DNA of 7,034 nt from Spartobacteria bacterium (GCA_025355595.1 JANXZI010000068.1:1-7034), one strand, 5' to 3'. Numbered from the stretch's first letter, positions 1-6,774 are shown. A program made the numbers and translations. Notes: generated from the sequence alone by a model not told the origin.

Positions 1-2058
1 CGCGCGGATCGTGTTGCGGCTGCGCGGCAGTGCGCGGACGAGCGAGCCGTCGCGCGCGTTGACCAGCCGGAGGTTTTCCTTGGATTCCGTGGTGACGATC
101 TGCTGCCCATCCGGGGTGAAGACGCCGTGCGCCGCGCCGCCCGGCTCCTTCGGGTAAGACCACGCGAGTTTGCCCTCGGTCGCATCCCAGACGTGGATTT
201 GAATGGCACTGCTACCGGTCTGGAGCAGCAGCCTGCCATCCGGGCTGAAGTCGAGCCGCTCCGACCCGGACGCGTCCCATTCCAGCAGCTTCTTCCCATC
301 GCGCGCGCTGTGGACGACGAGGCCGCCGGTCTGACCATTTTGCCCGACAGCGATGCGCTCGCCATCCGCCGAGAAGGCGATGCGCAGCGGGCCGCCGAGC
401 TTTTTCAAGCCGGGCGTGAACTCCAGCAGCCGCTGGCCGGTGCGCACCTCGATGAGCGAGACTTTGTTCTTCGCATCCGCCACGGCGAAGACGCCCGGCT
501 GCCGCGGATGCGCGGCCACGCTTTGCAGATCGGTCGTGTCCGTGTGGACGCGGGCGATGGAGGTGTCCGACTGCGCGAAGAGATAGTTCCACGTCGAGTC
601 GCGCAAATCCTCCGGCACCTCGCCGAGCGCGGACTGCATCGCCGGCCCGTCGCCCTCGCGCTGCGCGGCCTCGGCGAGATTGAGCGCGGACTTCGCGAGC
701 GACTGGCGGGCGGCTTCCTTTTCCTGCACGGCGACGCTCTGCGCCTGCTTGGCGACTTGTTCGCTGGCCTTCGCGCTCTGCTCACCCGCGACGGCGCGGC
801 GCTCCTTCGCGCGCAGATTGATGACGAACCACACCGCAAGCGCGGTGATGAGCAGCCACGCCACGAACCCCGTGAGGAAGGCACCCTTGTTGCGTTTGAT
901 GAGGAGGATGATTTGTTTCATGAAACTGGCGTTCTCGGCCTTGGTGGCAAAGCCGGCCTGATACTTGGCGATGTCGGCGCTGAACTCCGTGAGCGACTGG
1001 TAGCGGTCCTCGCAGCGCAGCGAGAGCGCCTTCATCACCACGGCGGAGAGCGCATGCGGCACGCGGCCTCCGGGGCAATGCGGCAGGGGCTTGATCTTCC
1101 TGGCCTCCAGCACCTCGCCCTTTTCGCCGGGCTTGCCGCTGCCGGTGCTGGAGCCAAAGAACGACGGCGCGGTGATGCTCGCGGCGCGCACTTTTTTCAA
1201 CACCTCGTCCAGCGTCCTGCCCTCGACGGGCGGGCGCAGCGTGAGGATGGCGTAGAGGATGCCGCCGAGGGAGAAGATGTCCGAGCGCTCGTCCAGCGCG
1301 GTGATTTCCCCGCGCGCCTGCTCCGGCGACATGAACTGCGGCGTGCCCATCACGGTGCCCTGGAGCGTCGCGCCGTCGGGCGCGAGCTGCACGATGCGCG
1401 TGCTGAGCGGATCGGCCTCGCCCTGCATGATCTCGTCCTCGTCCTTGAGCTTCTTCGCGAGCCCCCAGTCCATCACGAGCACCTCGCCGAACTCGCCGAT
1501 CATCACATTCTCCGGCTTCAGGTCGCGGTGGATGAACCCCCTGCTGTGCGCAAAGGCGAGCGCGTCGCAGATCTTCTGGAAGATGGTGAGCAGCACGGGC
1601 AGCGGATGCTTCGCGAGCGTCTCCGCGTCGCGCTCGGCGAGGCGCGCGAGCACGTCCTTGAGCGTGACACCCTTCACGAGCTTCATCGTGTAGAAAAGCG
1701 GCGCGCCATCCTCCCACACGATGTCGTGGACGGGCACGATGTTCGGATGCGCGAGCTGCGCGAGCACCTTCGCCTCGCGGATGAACCGCTGGCGCACCTC
1801 GCCGTCCACATCGGCGTCGAAGAGCATCATCTTCGCAGCCACGGTGCGCCCGAGCTTCGTGTCCTCGGCCAGCATGATGAAGCCCATGCCGCCCCGCGCG
1901 ATCTCCGCGCCGAGCTGGTAATTGTCCGAGCCCGCGGTGAGCACGGGACTCGGCGCGGCGTCCGCGACGGGCGCAGCGGCAGGCGCGTTCCCTTTCCCAC
2001 CCTGCATGAGGATCGTGGGCTGCGAGATTTCGTCTGGCGCTGGTTCGTTGGGGTTCAT
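1..2058 (-). CDS. Membrane-anchored Ser/Thr protein kinase with WD40-type C-terminal domain (C-terminus cut by window edge)
   Basis: Reading the minus strand from the ATG at 2058 gives 686 open codons with no stop before base 1, so the protein continues beyond the window. Residues ~47-360 are a Hanks-type kinase domain. It has a glycine-rich loop (ARGGMG, 54-59), VAAK lysine K76, helix-C Glu E95, catalytic HRDLKPEN (177-184, D179), a metal-binding DWG (197-199) in place of DFG, GTPQFMSPE (238-246), and the D260/SLG region. A hydrophobic segment at ~393-415 should anchor the protein, followed by an Ala/Gln/Lys/Glu-rich, probably coiled-coil stretch (~416-465). From ~480 on there are WD40-like repeats with FSADG (562-566), FSPDG (604-608, then VWDA) and FTPDG (647-651). 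By family knowledge it phosphorylates Ser/Thr of unknown targets in the cytoplasm, with the propeller probably on the other side of the membrane; substrate and signal cannot be inferred. No strong Shine-Dalgarno is visible. Transcribed divergently from nuoD. Confidence 0.93.
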   Translation of the reverse strand, partial: MNPNEPAPDEISQPTILMQGGKGNAPAAAPVADAAPSPVLTAGSDNYQLGAEIARGGMGFIMLAEDTKLGRTVAAKMMLFDADVDGEVRQRFIREAKVLAQLAHPNIVPVHDIVWEDGAPLFYTMKLVKGVTLKDVLARLAERDAETLAKHPLPVLLTIFQKICDALAFAHSRGFIHRDLKPENVMIGEFGEVLVMDWGLAKKLKDEDEIMQGEADPLSTRIVQLAPDGATLQGTVMGTPQFMSPEQARGEITALDERSDIFSLGGILYAILTLRPPVEGRTLDEVLKKVRAASITAPSFFGSSTGSGKPGEKGEVLEARKIKPLPHCPGGRVPHALSAVVMKALSLRCEDRYQSLTEFSADIAKYQAGFATKAENASFMKQIILLIKRNKGAFLTGFVAWLLITALAVWFVINLRAKERRAVAGEQSAKASEQVAKQAQSVAVQEKEAARQSLAKSALNLAEAAQREGDGPAMQSALGEVPEDLRDSTWNYLFAQSDTSIARVHTDTTDLQSVAAHPRQPGVFAVADAKNKVSLIEVRTGQRLLEFTPGLKKLGGPLRIAFSADGERIAVGQNGQTGGLVVHSARDGKKLLEWDASGSERLDFSPDGRLLLQTGSSAIQIHVWDATEGKLAWSYPKEPGGAAHGVFTPDGQQIVTTESKENLRLVNARDGSLVRALPRSRNTIRA

Positions 2059-2102
2059 GCTCGCAATGCTTGTCCCGGTTTCCCGGCATTCATTTCGTTC
2101 AT
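2055..2102 (-). CDS. Possible 15-codon leader ORF overlapping the kinase start
   Basis: ATG at 2102 reads MNEMNAGKPGQALRA, then TGA at 2057-2055. The TGA overlaps the kinase ATG (2058-2056) in an ATGA arrangement, the usual layout for translational coupling. An AGGA lies about 15 bases upstream, which is further than ideal. The peptide is too short to judge by composition and no family is recognised. It may be a chance ORF, so this is a weak call. Confidence 0.15.
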   Translation of the reverse strand: MNEMNAGKPGQALRA

Positions 2103-2215
2103 TTTGCAGAAAGTGCTTCCTGCAGCCACAAAAGCTCGCCGGGGATTTCCTTTTCGTCGAGCAGCAGGTCGCGAAATCTTGCCCACAGTTGGGAGGGTGA
2201 GGATCTGCGGGGCAT
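2099..2215 (-). CDS. Possible 38-aa small protein upstream of the kinase
   Basis: From ATG at 2215 the minus strand encodes 38 residues, ending in TGA at 2101-2099. The second half (LWARFRDLLLDEKEIPGE, then LLWLQEAL) is Leu/Glu-rich and looks like an amphipathic helix. That composition is more protein-like than the Cys- or Arg-rich readings of the other frames here. Its stop overlaps the next ATG (2102) by ATGA, so it could be translationally coupled through the 15-codon ORF to the kinase. No Shine-Dalgarno is visible. The same frame stays open upstream to 2653, but that part is antisense to the start of nuoD and looks non-coding. No family is recognised. Confidence 0.28.
   Translation of the reverse strand: MPRRSSPSQLWARFRDLLLDEKEIPGELLWLQEALSAK
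2106..2123 (-). promoter_or_regulatory. Small hairpin in the kinase leader
   Basis: On the minus-strand transcript, GCAGGAAG and CTTTCTGC are complementary over eight pairs including one G-U, with almost no loop (closing to about four bases if the inner pair opens). The left arm contains the AGGA that could serve the 15-codon ORF at 2102. The structure could therefore affect initiation there and, through coupling, at the kinase. Only the complementarity is directly visible; a regulatory role is inference. Confidence 0.2.
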
Positions 2216-2465
2216 CAATGGCACGCAGCTACCAGCGGGCAGGCAGCGTAGCAATGAGCAGTTTGCGACGAGGGTGCCGTGCCTCGCTCCGCGCGCACTT
2301 TCGTGGCCTTCGATCGAACCTCCCATCCAGCCCGCGCTTGGAGCGGCGTGTTCCATCGGTCGCCGAACCTGTGCGACGCTTCCCTCCGTTCCTCGCCCGA
2401 TTTTGGAAAATGCCTTGCGCCACTCCCCTGTCGTTCGCATCGTCGCGCGCACAATTTTTCCACAC
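2216..2465. other. Intergenic DNA between divergent kinase and nuoD, no gene seen
   Basis: This stretch should hold the nuoD promoter and probably that of the kinase. I see no convincing -35/-10 pair, operator palindrome or RNA gene. Frames on both strands stay open because of the high GC content, but their Arg/Ser/Cys-rich translations look like non-coding reading frames. The bases just before the nuoD start (AATTTTTCC) are AT-richer than their surroundings. Confidence 0.5.
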
Positions 2466-3716
2466 ATGGCTGCCAGCACCGTTGAGTTTGAAATTCCCGA
2501 CACCATCGCCCGCGCAGAGGCCGGCATCTCAAAGACCGCAGGGGATGCGCTCGGCGAGAAGATGATCATCAACATGGGGCCGTCGCATCCCGCGACGCAT
2601 GGCGTGCTGCGGCTCATCCTGGAGATGGATGGCGAATACATCACGAAGGCCACGCCCGAGGTCGGCTACCTTCACCGCGGCGACGAGAAGATCGCGGAGA
2701 ACATGACTTACAATCAGTTCATCCCCTACACGGACCGGCTCGACTACCTCGCCCCCGTCGCAAACAACGTCGCCTACGCGCTCGCCGTGGAAAAGCTCAT
2801 GGGCTGGGAATTGCCCGCCCGCGGCCAGGCCATCCGCGTCCTCTGCTGCGAACTCGCGCGCATCAGCGCGCACCTGCTCGGCATCGGCTGCTTCGCGATG
2901 GATACGGGCGCGATGACCGTCTTCCTCTACACCTTCCAGCAGCGCGAAATCGTGTACAACCTGATGGAGCAAATCACCGGCGCGCGCTTCACCACGAGCT
3001 ACACGCGCATCGGGGGCATGGTGCGCGACATCAATGCGGGCATCATCAGCGACGTGCGGAAATTTTGCGACGGCGTGCTGCCTGTCGTGGACGAGACGGA
3101 CAAGCTGCTCACGCGCAATCGCATCTTCGTGGACCGCTCCAAGGACATCGGCACCATCTCGAAAGCCGACGCCATTTCCTACGGCCTCAGCGGCCCGAAC
3201 CTCCGCGCGTGCGGCATCGATCACGACCTCCGCAAGCGCCAGCCCTACTGCGGCTACGAGCAGTATGAATTCGACATCCCGCTCGGCTCCATCGGCGACA
3301 GCTACGACCGCTACCTCGTCCGCATGGAGGAAATCAAGCAGAGCGTCCGCATCCTACGCCAAGTCTGCGACACCATGCCCGGCGGCGCATGGTATGTGAA
3401 CGATCCGAAGAACTATCCCCCGCCGAAGACGACGGTGCTCACGAAGATGGAGGAACTCATCCACCACTTCATCATCCACACCGAGGGCCTCAAGGCACCC
3501 GAAGGCGAAATCTATTTCGGCGCGGAAAACCCGAAGGGCGAACTCGGCTTCTACATTTACAGCAAGGGCGGCGGCACGCCCTACCGCCTGAAGATCCGCA
3601 GCCCCAGCTTCATCAATCTCAGCATCCTGCCGAAGCTCCTTCCCGGCCACATGATGAGCGACGTCGTGAGCATCCTCGGCTCGCTCGATTTTGTGATGGG
3701 CGAGTGCGACCGGTGA
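2466..3716 (+). CDS. nuoD: NADH-quinone oxidoreductase subunit D (complex I 49-kDa homologue)
   Basis: The 416-residue protein matches NuoD/Nqo4 throughout and has the usual length (about 400). Family landmarks in order: NMGPSHPATHGVLRL (36-50) with the quinone-site histidine region (H41, H45); GYLHRGDEKIAE (67-78); YNQFIPYTDRLDYLAP (82-97) containing the conserved tyrosines; YTRIGGM; GLSGPNLRACG then DLRK; GDSYDRYLVRMEE; PKGELGFY; and the C-terminal ...GSLDFVMGECDR. In complex I this subunit sits in the peripheral arm next to NuoB and forms the quinone cavity facing the terminal N2 cluster. The ATG at 2466 is chosen because it gives the expected short N-terminal extension before the first conserved block. 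The frame is open further upstream, but that translation looks non-coding. No Shine-Dalgarno precedes the start. No other nuo gene is adjacent, which is unusual because nuoC and nuoE normally flank nuoD. The gene appears intact. Confidence 0.97.
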   Translation: MAASTVEFEIPDTIARAEAGISKTAGDALGEKMIINMGPSHPATHGVLRLILEMDGEYITKATPEVGYLHRGDEKIAENMTYNQFIPYTDRLDYLAPVANNVAYALAVEKLMGWELPARGQAIRVLCCELARISAHLLGIGCFAMDTGAMTVFLYTFQQREIVYNLMEQITGARFTTSYTRIGGMVRDINAGIISDVRKFCDGVLPVVDETDKLLTRNRIFVDRSKDIGTISKADAISYGLSGPNLRACGIDHDLRKRQPYCGYEQYEFDIPLGSIGDSYDRYLVRMEEIKQSVRILRQVCDTMPGGAWYVNDPKNYPPPKTTVLTKMEELIHHFIIHTEGLKAPEGEIYFGAENPKGELGFYIYSKGGGTPYRLKIRSPSFINLSILPKLLPGHMMSDVVSILGSLDFVMGECDR

Positions 3717-3725
3717 CCGCGCAGG

Positions 3726-3743
3726 CGCGCTCGGAAGAGCGCG
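3726..3743 (+). other. Stem-loop between nuoD and the next gene
   Basis: CGCGCTC and GAGCGCG form a perfect seven-pair stem closed by GGAA, a GNRA-type tetraloop, ten bases after the nuoD stop. No T-run follows, so it is not a canonical intrinsic terminator. It directly abuts the GGAGG (3743-3747) that is the only Shine-Dalgarno-like sequence before the ATG at 3766. It could protect the nuoD transcript end or affect downstream initiation; this is inference. Confidence 0.35.
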
Positions 3744-3765
3744 GAGGAAATTAACTTCACCCCCA

Positions 3766-4221
3766 ATGAAAGACCAACCGCCACCACTGCGAATCGAGAA
3801 GCCATGCCCGAAAGAATGGAAGAGCATGACCGGGGATTCGAAGCGCCGCTTCTGCGAGCAATGCCACCTTCATGTCCACAATCTCTCTGCAATGTCGCCA
3901 CGGGAGGTAGATGCGTTCGTCGAGGAGACGCGCGGACGGGAATGCATCTCATACGAAGTGCGGGCGGATGGAACGATGATTACCCAGACCTTCTGGTCGC
4001 GGTTCGCGGCTCCATTCCGCTACTTGCGTGTCGCGACGATGGCGGTCCTCGCCACGGTGCTGCCGTTTCTTTTTTCCGCCTGCGTTAATCGGCGTATTGC
4101 GGGCGGCATATGCCCGCCGGATGGCAAGACATCATACAAGGCAAACAAGACTCTGACCGGCGAAGCAATGCCTGTTGGACGAGTTGGAAAACCGCAGCAG
4201 CCGCCCGAACACCGAAAGTGA
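3766..4221 (+). CDS. Small cysteine-motif membrane protein, function unknown
   Basis: The 151-residue product opens with a short cytoplasmic-looking domain: PCPKEWKSMTGD (13-24), a CEQC pair (C30, C33), HNLSAM (38-43), then GREC (C60) and a RADGT turn (66-70). I recall this pattern, Cys-Pro-x-x-Trp...CxxC...NLSxM...GxxC...ADGT, as recurring in small uncharacterised proteins of PVC bacteria and myxobacteria. The spaced cysteines suggest metal binding or redox use, but no function is established. A hydrophobic segment (~89-107, ending SAC) should cross the membrane, leaving a Lys/Pro-rich tail of ~44 residues. The start follows GGAGG at a rather long 18-base spacing. It lies 49 bases after nuoD on the same strand and could be cotranscribed with it. 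Composition is slightly less GC-rich than the neighbours, mainly in the tail. Confidence 0.8.
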   Translation: MKDQPPPLRIEKPCPKEWKSMTGDSKRRFCEQCHLHVHNLSAMSPREVDAFVEETRGRECISYEVRADGTMITQTFWSRFAAPFRYLRVATMAVLATVLPFLFSACVNRRIAGGICPPDGKTSYKANKTLTGEAMPVGRVGKPQQPPEHRK

Positions 4222-4223
4222 AC

Positions 4224-4257
4224 GATATGCATTTGGAGGCAATAATCCCTGCATATC
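4224..4257 (+). repeat. Inverted repeat just after the small membrane-protein gene
   Basis: GATATGCA at 4224-4231 is exactly repeated as TGCATATC at 4250-4257 around an 18-base loop, two bases after the stop codon. A short TTT follows two bases later. It might act as a weak terminator or protect the mRNA end, but the stem is AT-rich and short. Whether it folds in vivo is uncertain. Confidence 0.3.
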
Positions 4258-4305
4258 CGTTTGCGTGACATGAGACGCTCGAAGCTGTGGTGCGGGGTTG
4301 CGTTT

Positions 4306-4371
4306 TGAATTTAGAAGCCATGAAACCATGGAAATCCGGCATTCCTTCTTGGTCCATGGCTTCCAAATTCA
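4306..4371. repeat. Imperfect inverted repeat upstream of the ATPase gene
   Basis: The left arm TGAATTTAGAAGCCATG (4306-4322) pairs with CATGGCTTCCAAATTCA-type sequence ending at 4371, with one internal mismatch. The pairing then continues through ACC/GGT after a small bulge, leaving a loop of about 23 bases. CCATGG occurs on both sides of the loop. There is no T-run on either strand, so it is not a standard terminator. It could be a transcript structure, a protein-binding palindrome or a small dispersed palindromic repeat. Copy number elsewhere is unknown. Confidence 0.5.
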
Positions 4372-4452
4372 TCCGCCTCTGTCACGCCACCGGATAAGCA
4401 CGCAATAATCTGGCTGACCTAGCGATTTGGAGAGGCAACCTGCCACCCGCCC

Positions 4453-5286
4453 ATGCCGACCAGAAAACGCAGCAGCCAGCGCAGCCTCGATCTCGGCGAG
4501 GCCGGGCGGCCGACGTTTCGGGGCGGTGGGTTTCTGCATTCCGTCATGCTCGAAAATCCCGGAGAAGGCTGGCCGTTCACCATCCCGGCGGTGCAGGCGC
4601 TCGCAGCGCGGGAGCGGCTGGAGTTTCACCCGGCGGTCACATTTTTCATCGGCGAAAATGGGTCGGGGAAATCCACCGTGCTCGAAGCCATCGCGCGCAA
4701 GGCGGGGTTCAGTCCCGAGGGTGGGTGGAAGAAGCGGGCGACGGAAAATATCGCATCATCGTCGCCTCTGGATGGCGCGCTGCGGCTCTCGCGGACGGGC
4801 TATCCGAGCGACGGCTGGTTCCTGCGAGCGGAGAGTTTTTACAATGTGGCGACGGAACTCGAGGAGATGGACAGGATGGAGAACTGCGGCCACGGCTTCG
4901 CGGCATTCGGCGGCACCTCGCTGCACCGGCAGTCGCACGGCGAATCCTTCCTCGCGCTCCTGCTGAACCGTCTGCAGGGCGACGGGCTGTATCTTTTCGA
5001 CGAGCCGGAAGCAGCGCTCTCGCCTCAGCGCCAACTTGCGGTGCTCACGCTCATGCACCGGCTCGTGTATCATCGCAGCCAGCTCGTCATCGCGACGCAT
5101 TCGCCCATCCTGCTCGCGTATCCGCACGCACGGATTTACGAGTTCAGTGCCGAAGGAATCCGCGAGGTCGCCTACACGGAGACGGAGCATTACAATGTGA
5201 CGCGCGATTTTCTCAACCGGCACGAGAAAATGCTGGAGACATTGCTCGGCGATGAGGAGGACGACCTGCGCGGGAAGGAGCGGTAG
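4453..5286 (+). CDS. Stand-alone AAA/ABC-like ATPase
   Basis: The 277-residue protein has all the core motifs of an ABC-class ATPase: Walker A GENGSGKST (67-75, K73), a signature-like QSHGES (160-165), Walker B LYLFDEPEAAL (179-189, catalytic E184) and an H-loop IATHSPIL (213-220, H216). There is no membrane segment and no long coiled-coil arm, which fits the compact soluble 'predicted ATPase' group (COG3910-like, AAA_15/AAA_21 type) rather than transporters or SMC/Rad50 proteins. Substrate and partner are unknown for this group. The ATG at 4453 leaves a basic 20-residue N-terminus; GGAGAGG at 4429-4435 is a distant Shine-Dalgarno candidate. No nuclease, TOPRIM or reverse-transcriptase partner lies beside it, so a defence role is not supported. 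Flanking gaps of 231 and 126 bases suggest an independent unit. Confidence 0.88.
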   Translation: MPTRKRSSQRSLDLGEAGRPTFRGGGFLHSVMLENPGEGWPFTIPAVQALAARERLEFHPAVTFFIGENGSGKSTVLEAIARKAGFSPEGGWKKRATENIASSSPLDGALRLSRTGYPSDGWFLRAESFYNVATELEEMDRMENCGHGFAAFGGTSLHRQSHGESFLALLLNRLQGDGLYLFDEPEAALSPQRQLAVLTLMHRLVYHRSQLVIATHSPILLAYPHARIYEFSAEGIREVAYTETEHYNVTRDFLNRHEKMLETLLGDEEDDLRGKER

Positions 5287-5412
5287 CGGCGTCGCCAAAG
5301 CGGGCGGGCGGGTGGTTGGCTTCCGATGTTCCCCTCCGTCTGGTGGACGATTCAAATTGAGCCGCCACCGTGGCCCCTCCACCATTCGGAAAAACCAAGA
5401 CCCCTGCCCCTT

Positions 5413-6774
5413 ATGAAATCCACGCTCCATATTTTCCTGCTCTCCGCCCTCTCACTCGCCGCGCACGCGGCGGGGCATGACATCGTGATCTACGGCGGCA
5501 CCGCAGCGGCGGTGACCGCGGCGGTGCAGGCGAAAAAGATGGGGCGCACGGTGATCATTGTTTCACCGGACAAGCATCTCGGCGGACTTTCCGCTGGCGG
5601 GCTCGGCTTTTCCGACACGGGGAACAAGGCGGTCATCGGCGGGCTGGCGCGTGAATTTTACCACCGCGTGTGGATGCACTACGACACGCCCGGCGCTTGG
5701 ACCTGGCAGAAACGCGAGGAGTACGGCAACAAGGGCCAGGGCACTCCGGCGATGGATGGCGATGCGCGCACGATGTGGATTTTCGAGCCGCACGTCGCGG
5801 AGAAGGTGTTCGAGGATTTCGTGCGCGAATTTGAAATCCCCGTGCAGCGCGACGAGTGGCTCGACCGCGCGAAGGGCGTGAAGAAGGACGGCGCGCGCAT
5901 CACGGCGATCACGACGCTGAGCGGGAAGACCTACGAGGGGAAAATGTTCATTGATGCGACTTACGAGGGCGATCTGATGGCGGCGGCGGGCGTGGAATAT
6001 CACGTCGGGCGCGAGGCGAAGGCCACGTATGGCGAGGAGTGGGCGGGCGTGCAGACGGGCGTGCTGCATCACCGGCACCACTTCGGCCCGTACGGAAAGG
6101 ACGGCACTGGCCCGGCGCTGAACATCAGCGCGTACGTCGTGCCCGGCGACCCGAAGAGCGGCGTGCTGCCGGGCGTGAGCGCGGAGCCGCCGGGCGAGTA
6201 CGGCGCGGGCGACAAAAAGGTGCAGGCGTATTGCTACCGCATGTGCCTCACGCAGCACGCGGAGAACCGCATCCCGTTTCCAAAGCCGGAAGGCTACGAC
6301 GCGAAGAATTACGAGCTGCTACTGCGCGTCTTCAATGGGGGCTGGAACGAGACGTTCGGAAAATTTGATCTCATCGCGAACCACAAGACCGACACGAACA
6401 ACCACGGGCCGTTCAGCACGGACAACATCGGGCGCAATTACGAATACCCCGAGGCGGACTACGCAAAGCGCCGGGAGATTTTGCAGCAGCACGAGGCGTA
6501 TCAAAAGGGCTGGCTGTATTTCATCGCGAACGATCCGCGCGTGCCCGCCGAGGTGCGCGAGAAAATGCAGGCGTGGGGACTGCCGAAGGATGAGTTCAAG
6601 GACAACGGCGGATGGCCGCACCAGATCTACGTGCGCGAGGCGCGGCGGATGATCGGGAGCTTCGTGATGACCGGCTCCATGCGGATCGATCCAAAGGCGA
6701 TGTGCGAACTCGAAACCGCGACGGGCACGAGGAGGTTGTCGCACTGGCCCTTTTTCGGAATGAGCGAGCCGTAG
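5413..6774 (+). CDS. Secreted FAD-dependent oxidoreductase, 3' end corrupted by a fold-back
   Basis: The start at 5413 is chosen because it gives a clean signal peptide (MKSTLHIFLLSALSL then AAHAA, cleavage near residue 20); the frame is open further upstream but that translation looks non-coding. Next comes a dinucleotide-binding fold: DIVIYGGTAAAVTAA (23-37), HLGGLSAGGLGFSDTGN (55-71), and later FIDATYEGDL (179-188). This pattern belongs to the FAD_oxidored family (Pfam PF12831), whose members in PVC bacteria are often large exported proteins sometimes labelled xanthan lyase; the substrate is unknown. Residues 1-420 are normal. From codon 421 (base 6673) the reading frame enters reverse-complemented sequence of the gene itself, giving a spurious 33-residue tail up to the TAG at 6772-6774. 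The true continuation is on the minus strand at 6932-6672. The joined protein would exceed 500 residues, closer to family size. No strong Shine-Dalgarno is seen. Confidence 0.88.
   Translation: MKSTLHIFLLSALSLAAHAAGHDIVIYGGTAAAVTAAVQAKKMGRTVIIVSPDKHLGGLSAGGLGFSDTGNKAVIGGLAREFYHRVWMHYDTPGAWTWQKREEYGNKGQGTPAMDGDARTMWIFEPHVAEKVFEDFVREFEIPVQRDEWLDRAKGVKKDGARITAITTLSGKTYEGKMFIDATYEGDLMAAAGVEYHVGREAKATYGEEWAGVQTGVLHHRHHFGPYGKDGTGPALNISAYVVPGDPKSGVLPGVSAEPPGEYGAGDKKVQAYCYRMCLTQHAENRIPFPKPEGYDAKNYELLLRVFNGGWNETFGKFDLIANHKTDTNNHGPFSTDNIGRNYEYPEADYAKRREILQQHEAYQKGWLYFIANDPRVPAEVREKMQAWGLPKDEFKDNGGWPHQIYVREARRMIGSFVMTGSMRIDPKAMCELETATGTRRLSHWPFFGMSEP
6571..6673 (+). repeat. Left arm of perfect 103-bp inverted repeat
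   Basis: Each base p in this arm pairs with base 13605-p, matching the reverse complement of 6932-7034 without a mismatch. The match breaks at 6674 (G versus A). The arm encodes codons 387-420 of the FAD oxidoreductase in its normal orientation. Confidence 0.97.

Noticed and set aside
782..2089. Minus-strand open frame of about 435 codons over the kinase region
   Set aside because: It is offset by one base from the true kinase frame. The kinase motifs appear only in the frame starting at 2058.
127..2565. Very long open frame on the plus strand (about 800 codons) opposite the kinase
   Set aside because: It is antisense to a kinase whose catalytic motifs are all intact on the minus strand. 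Its translation is Arg/Ala/Leu/His-rich with no recognisable domain, and it runs into the start of nuoD. High GC and kinase codon bias suffice to keep it open.
2099..2653. Minus-strand 184-codon ORF overlapping the nuoD start
   Set aside because: Its first part is antisense to conserved nuoD codons and the middle looks non-coding. Only the last 38 codons are retained as a weak candidate.
4427..4966. Plus-strand ORF in another frame over the ATPase
   Set aside because: The translation is Arg/Ser-rich without motifs, while the frame from 4453 has complete Walker A, signature, Walker B and H-loop motifs.
4453..5286. Anti-phage defence module (OLD, retron or Septu-like ATPase)
   Set aside because: Only the ATPase is present. 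No TOPRIM, HNH nuclease, reverse transcriptase or toxin lies beside it, and the neighbours look like ordinary chromosomal genes.
5326..5412. Upstream in-frame start for the FAD oxidoreductase
   Set aside because: It would add 29 residues rich in Pro and Trp before a textbook signal peptide, and no ribosome-binding site supports it.
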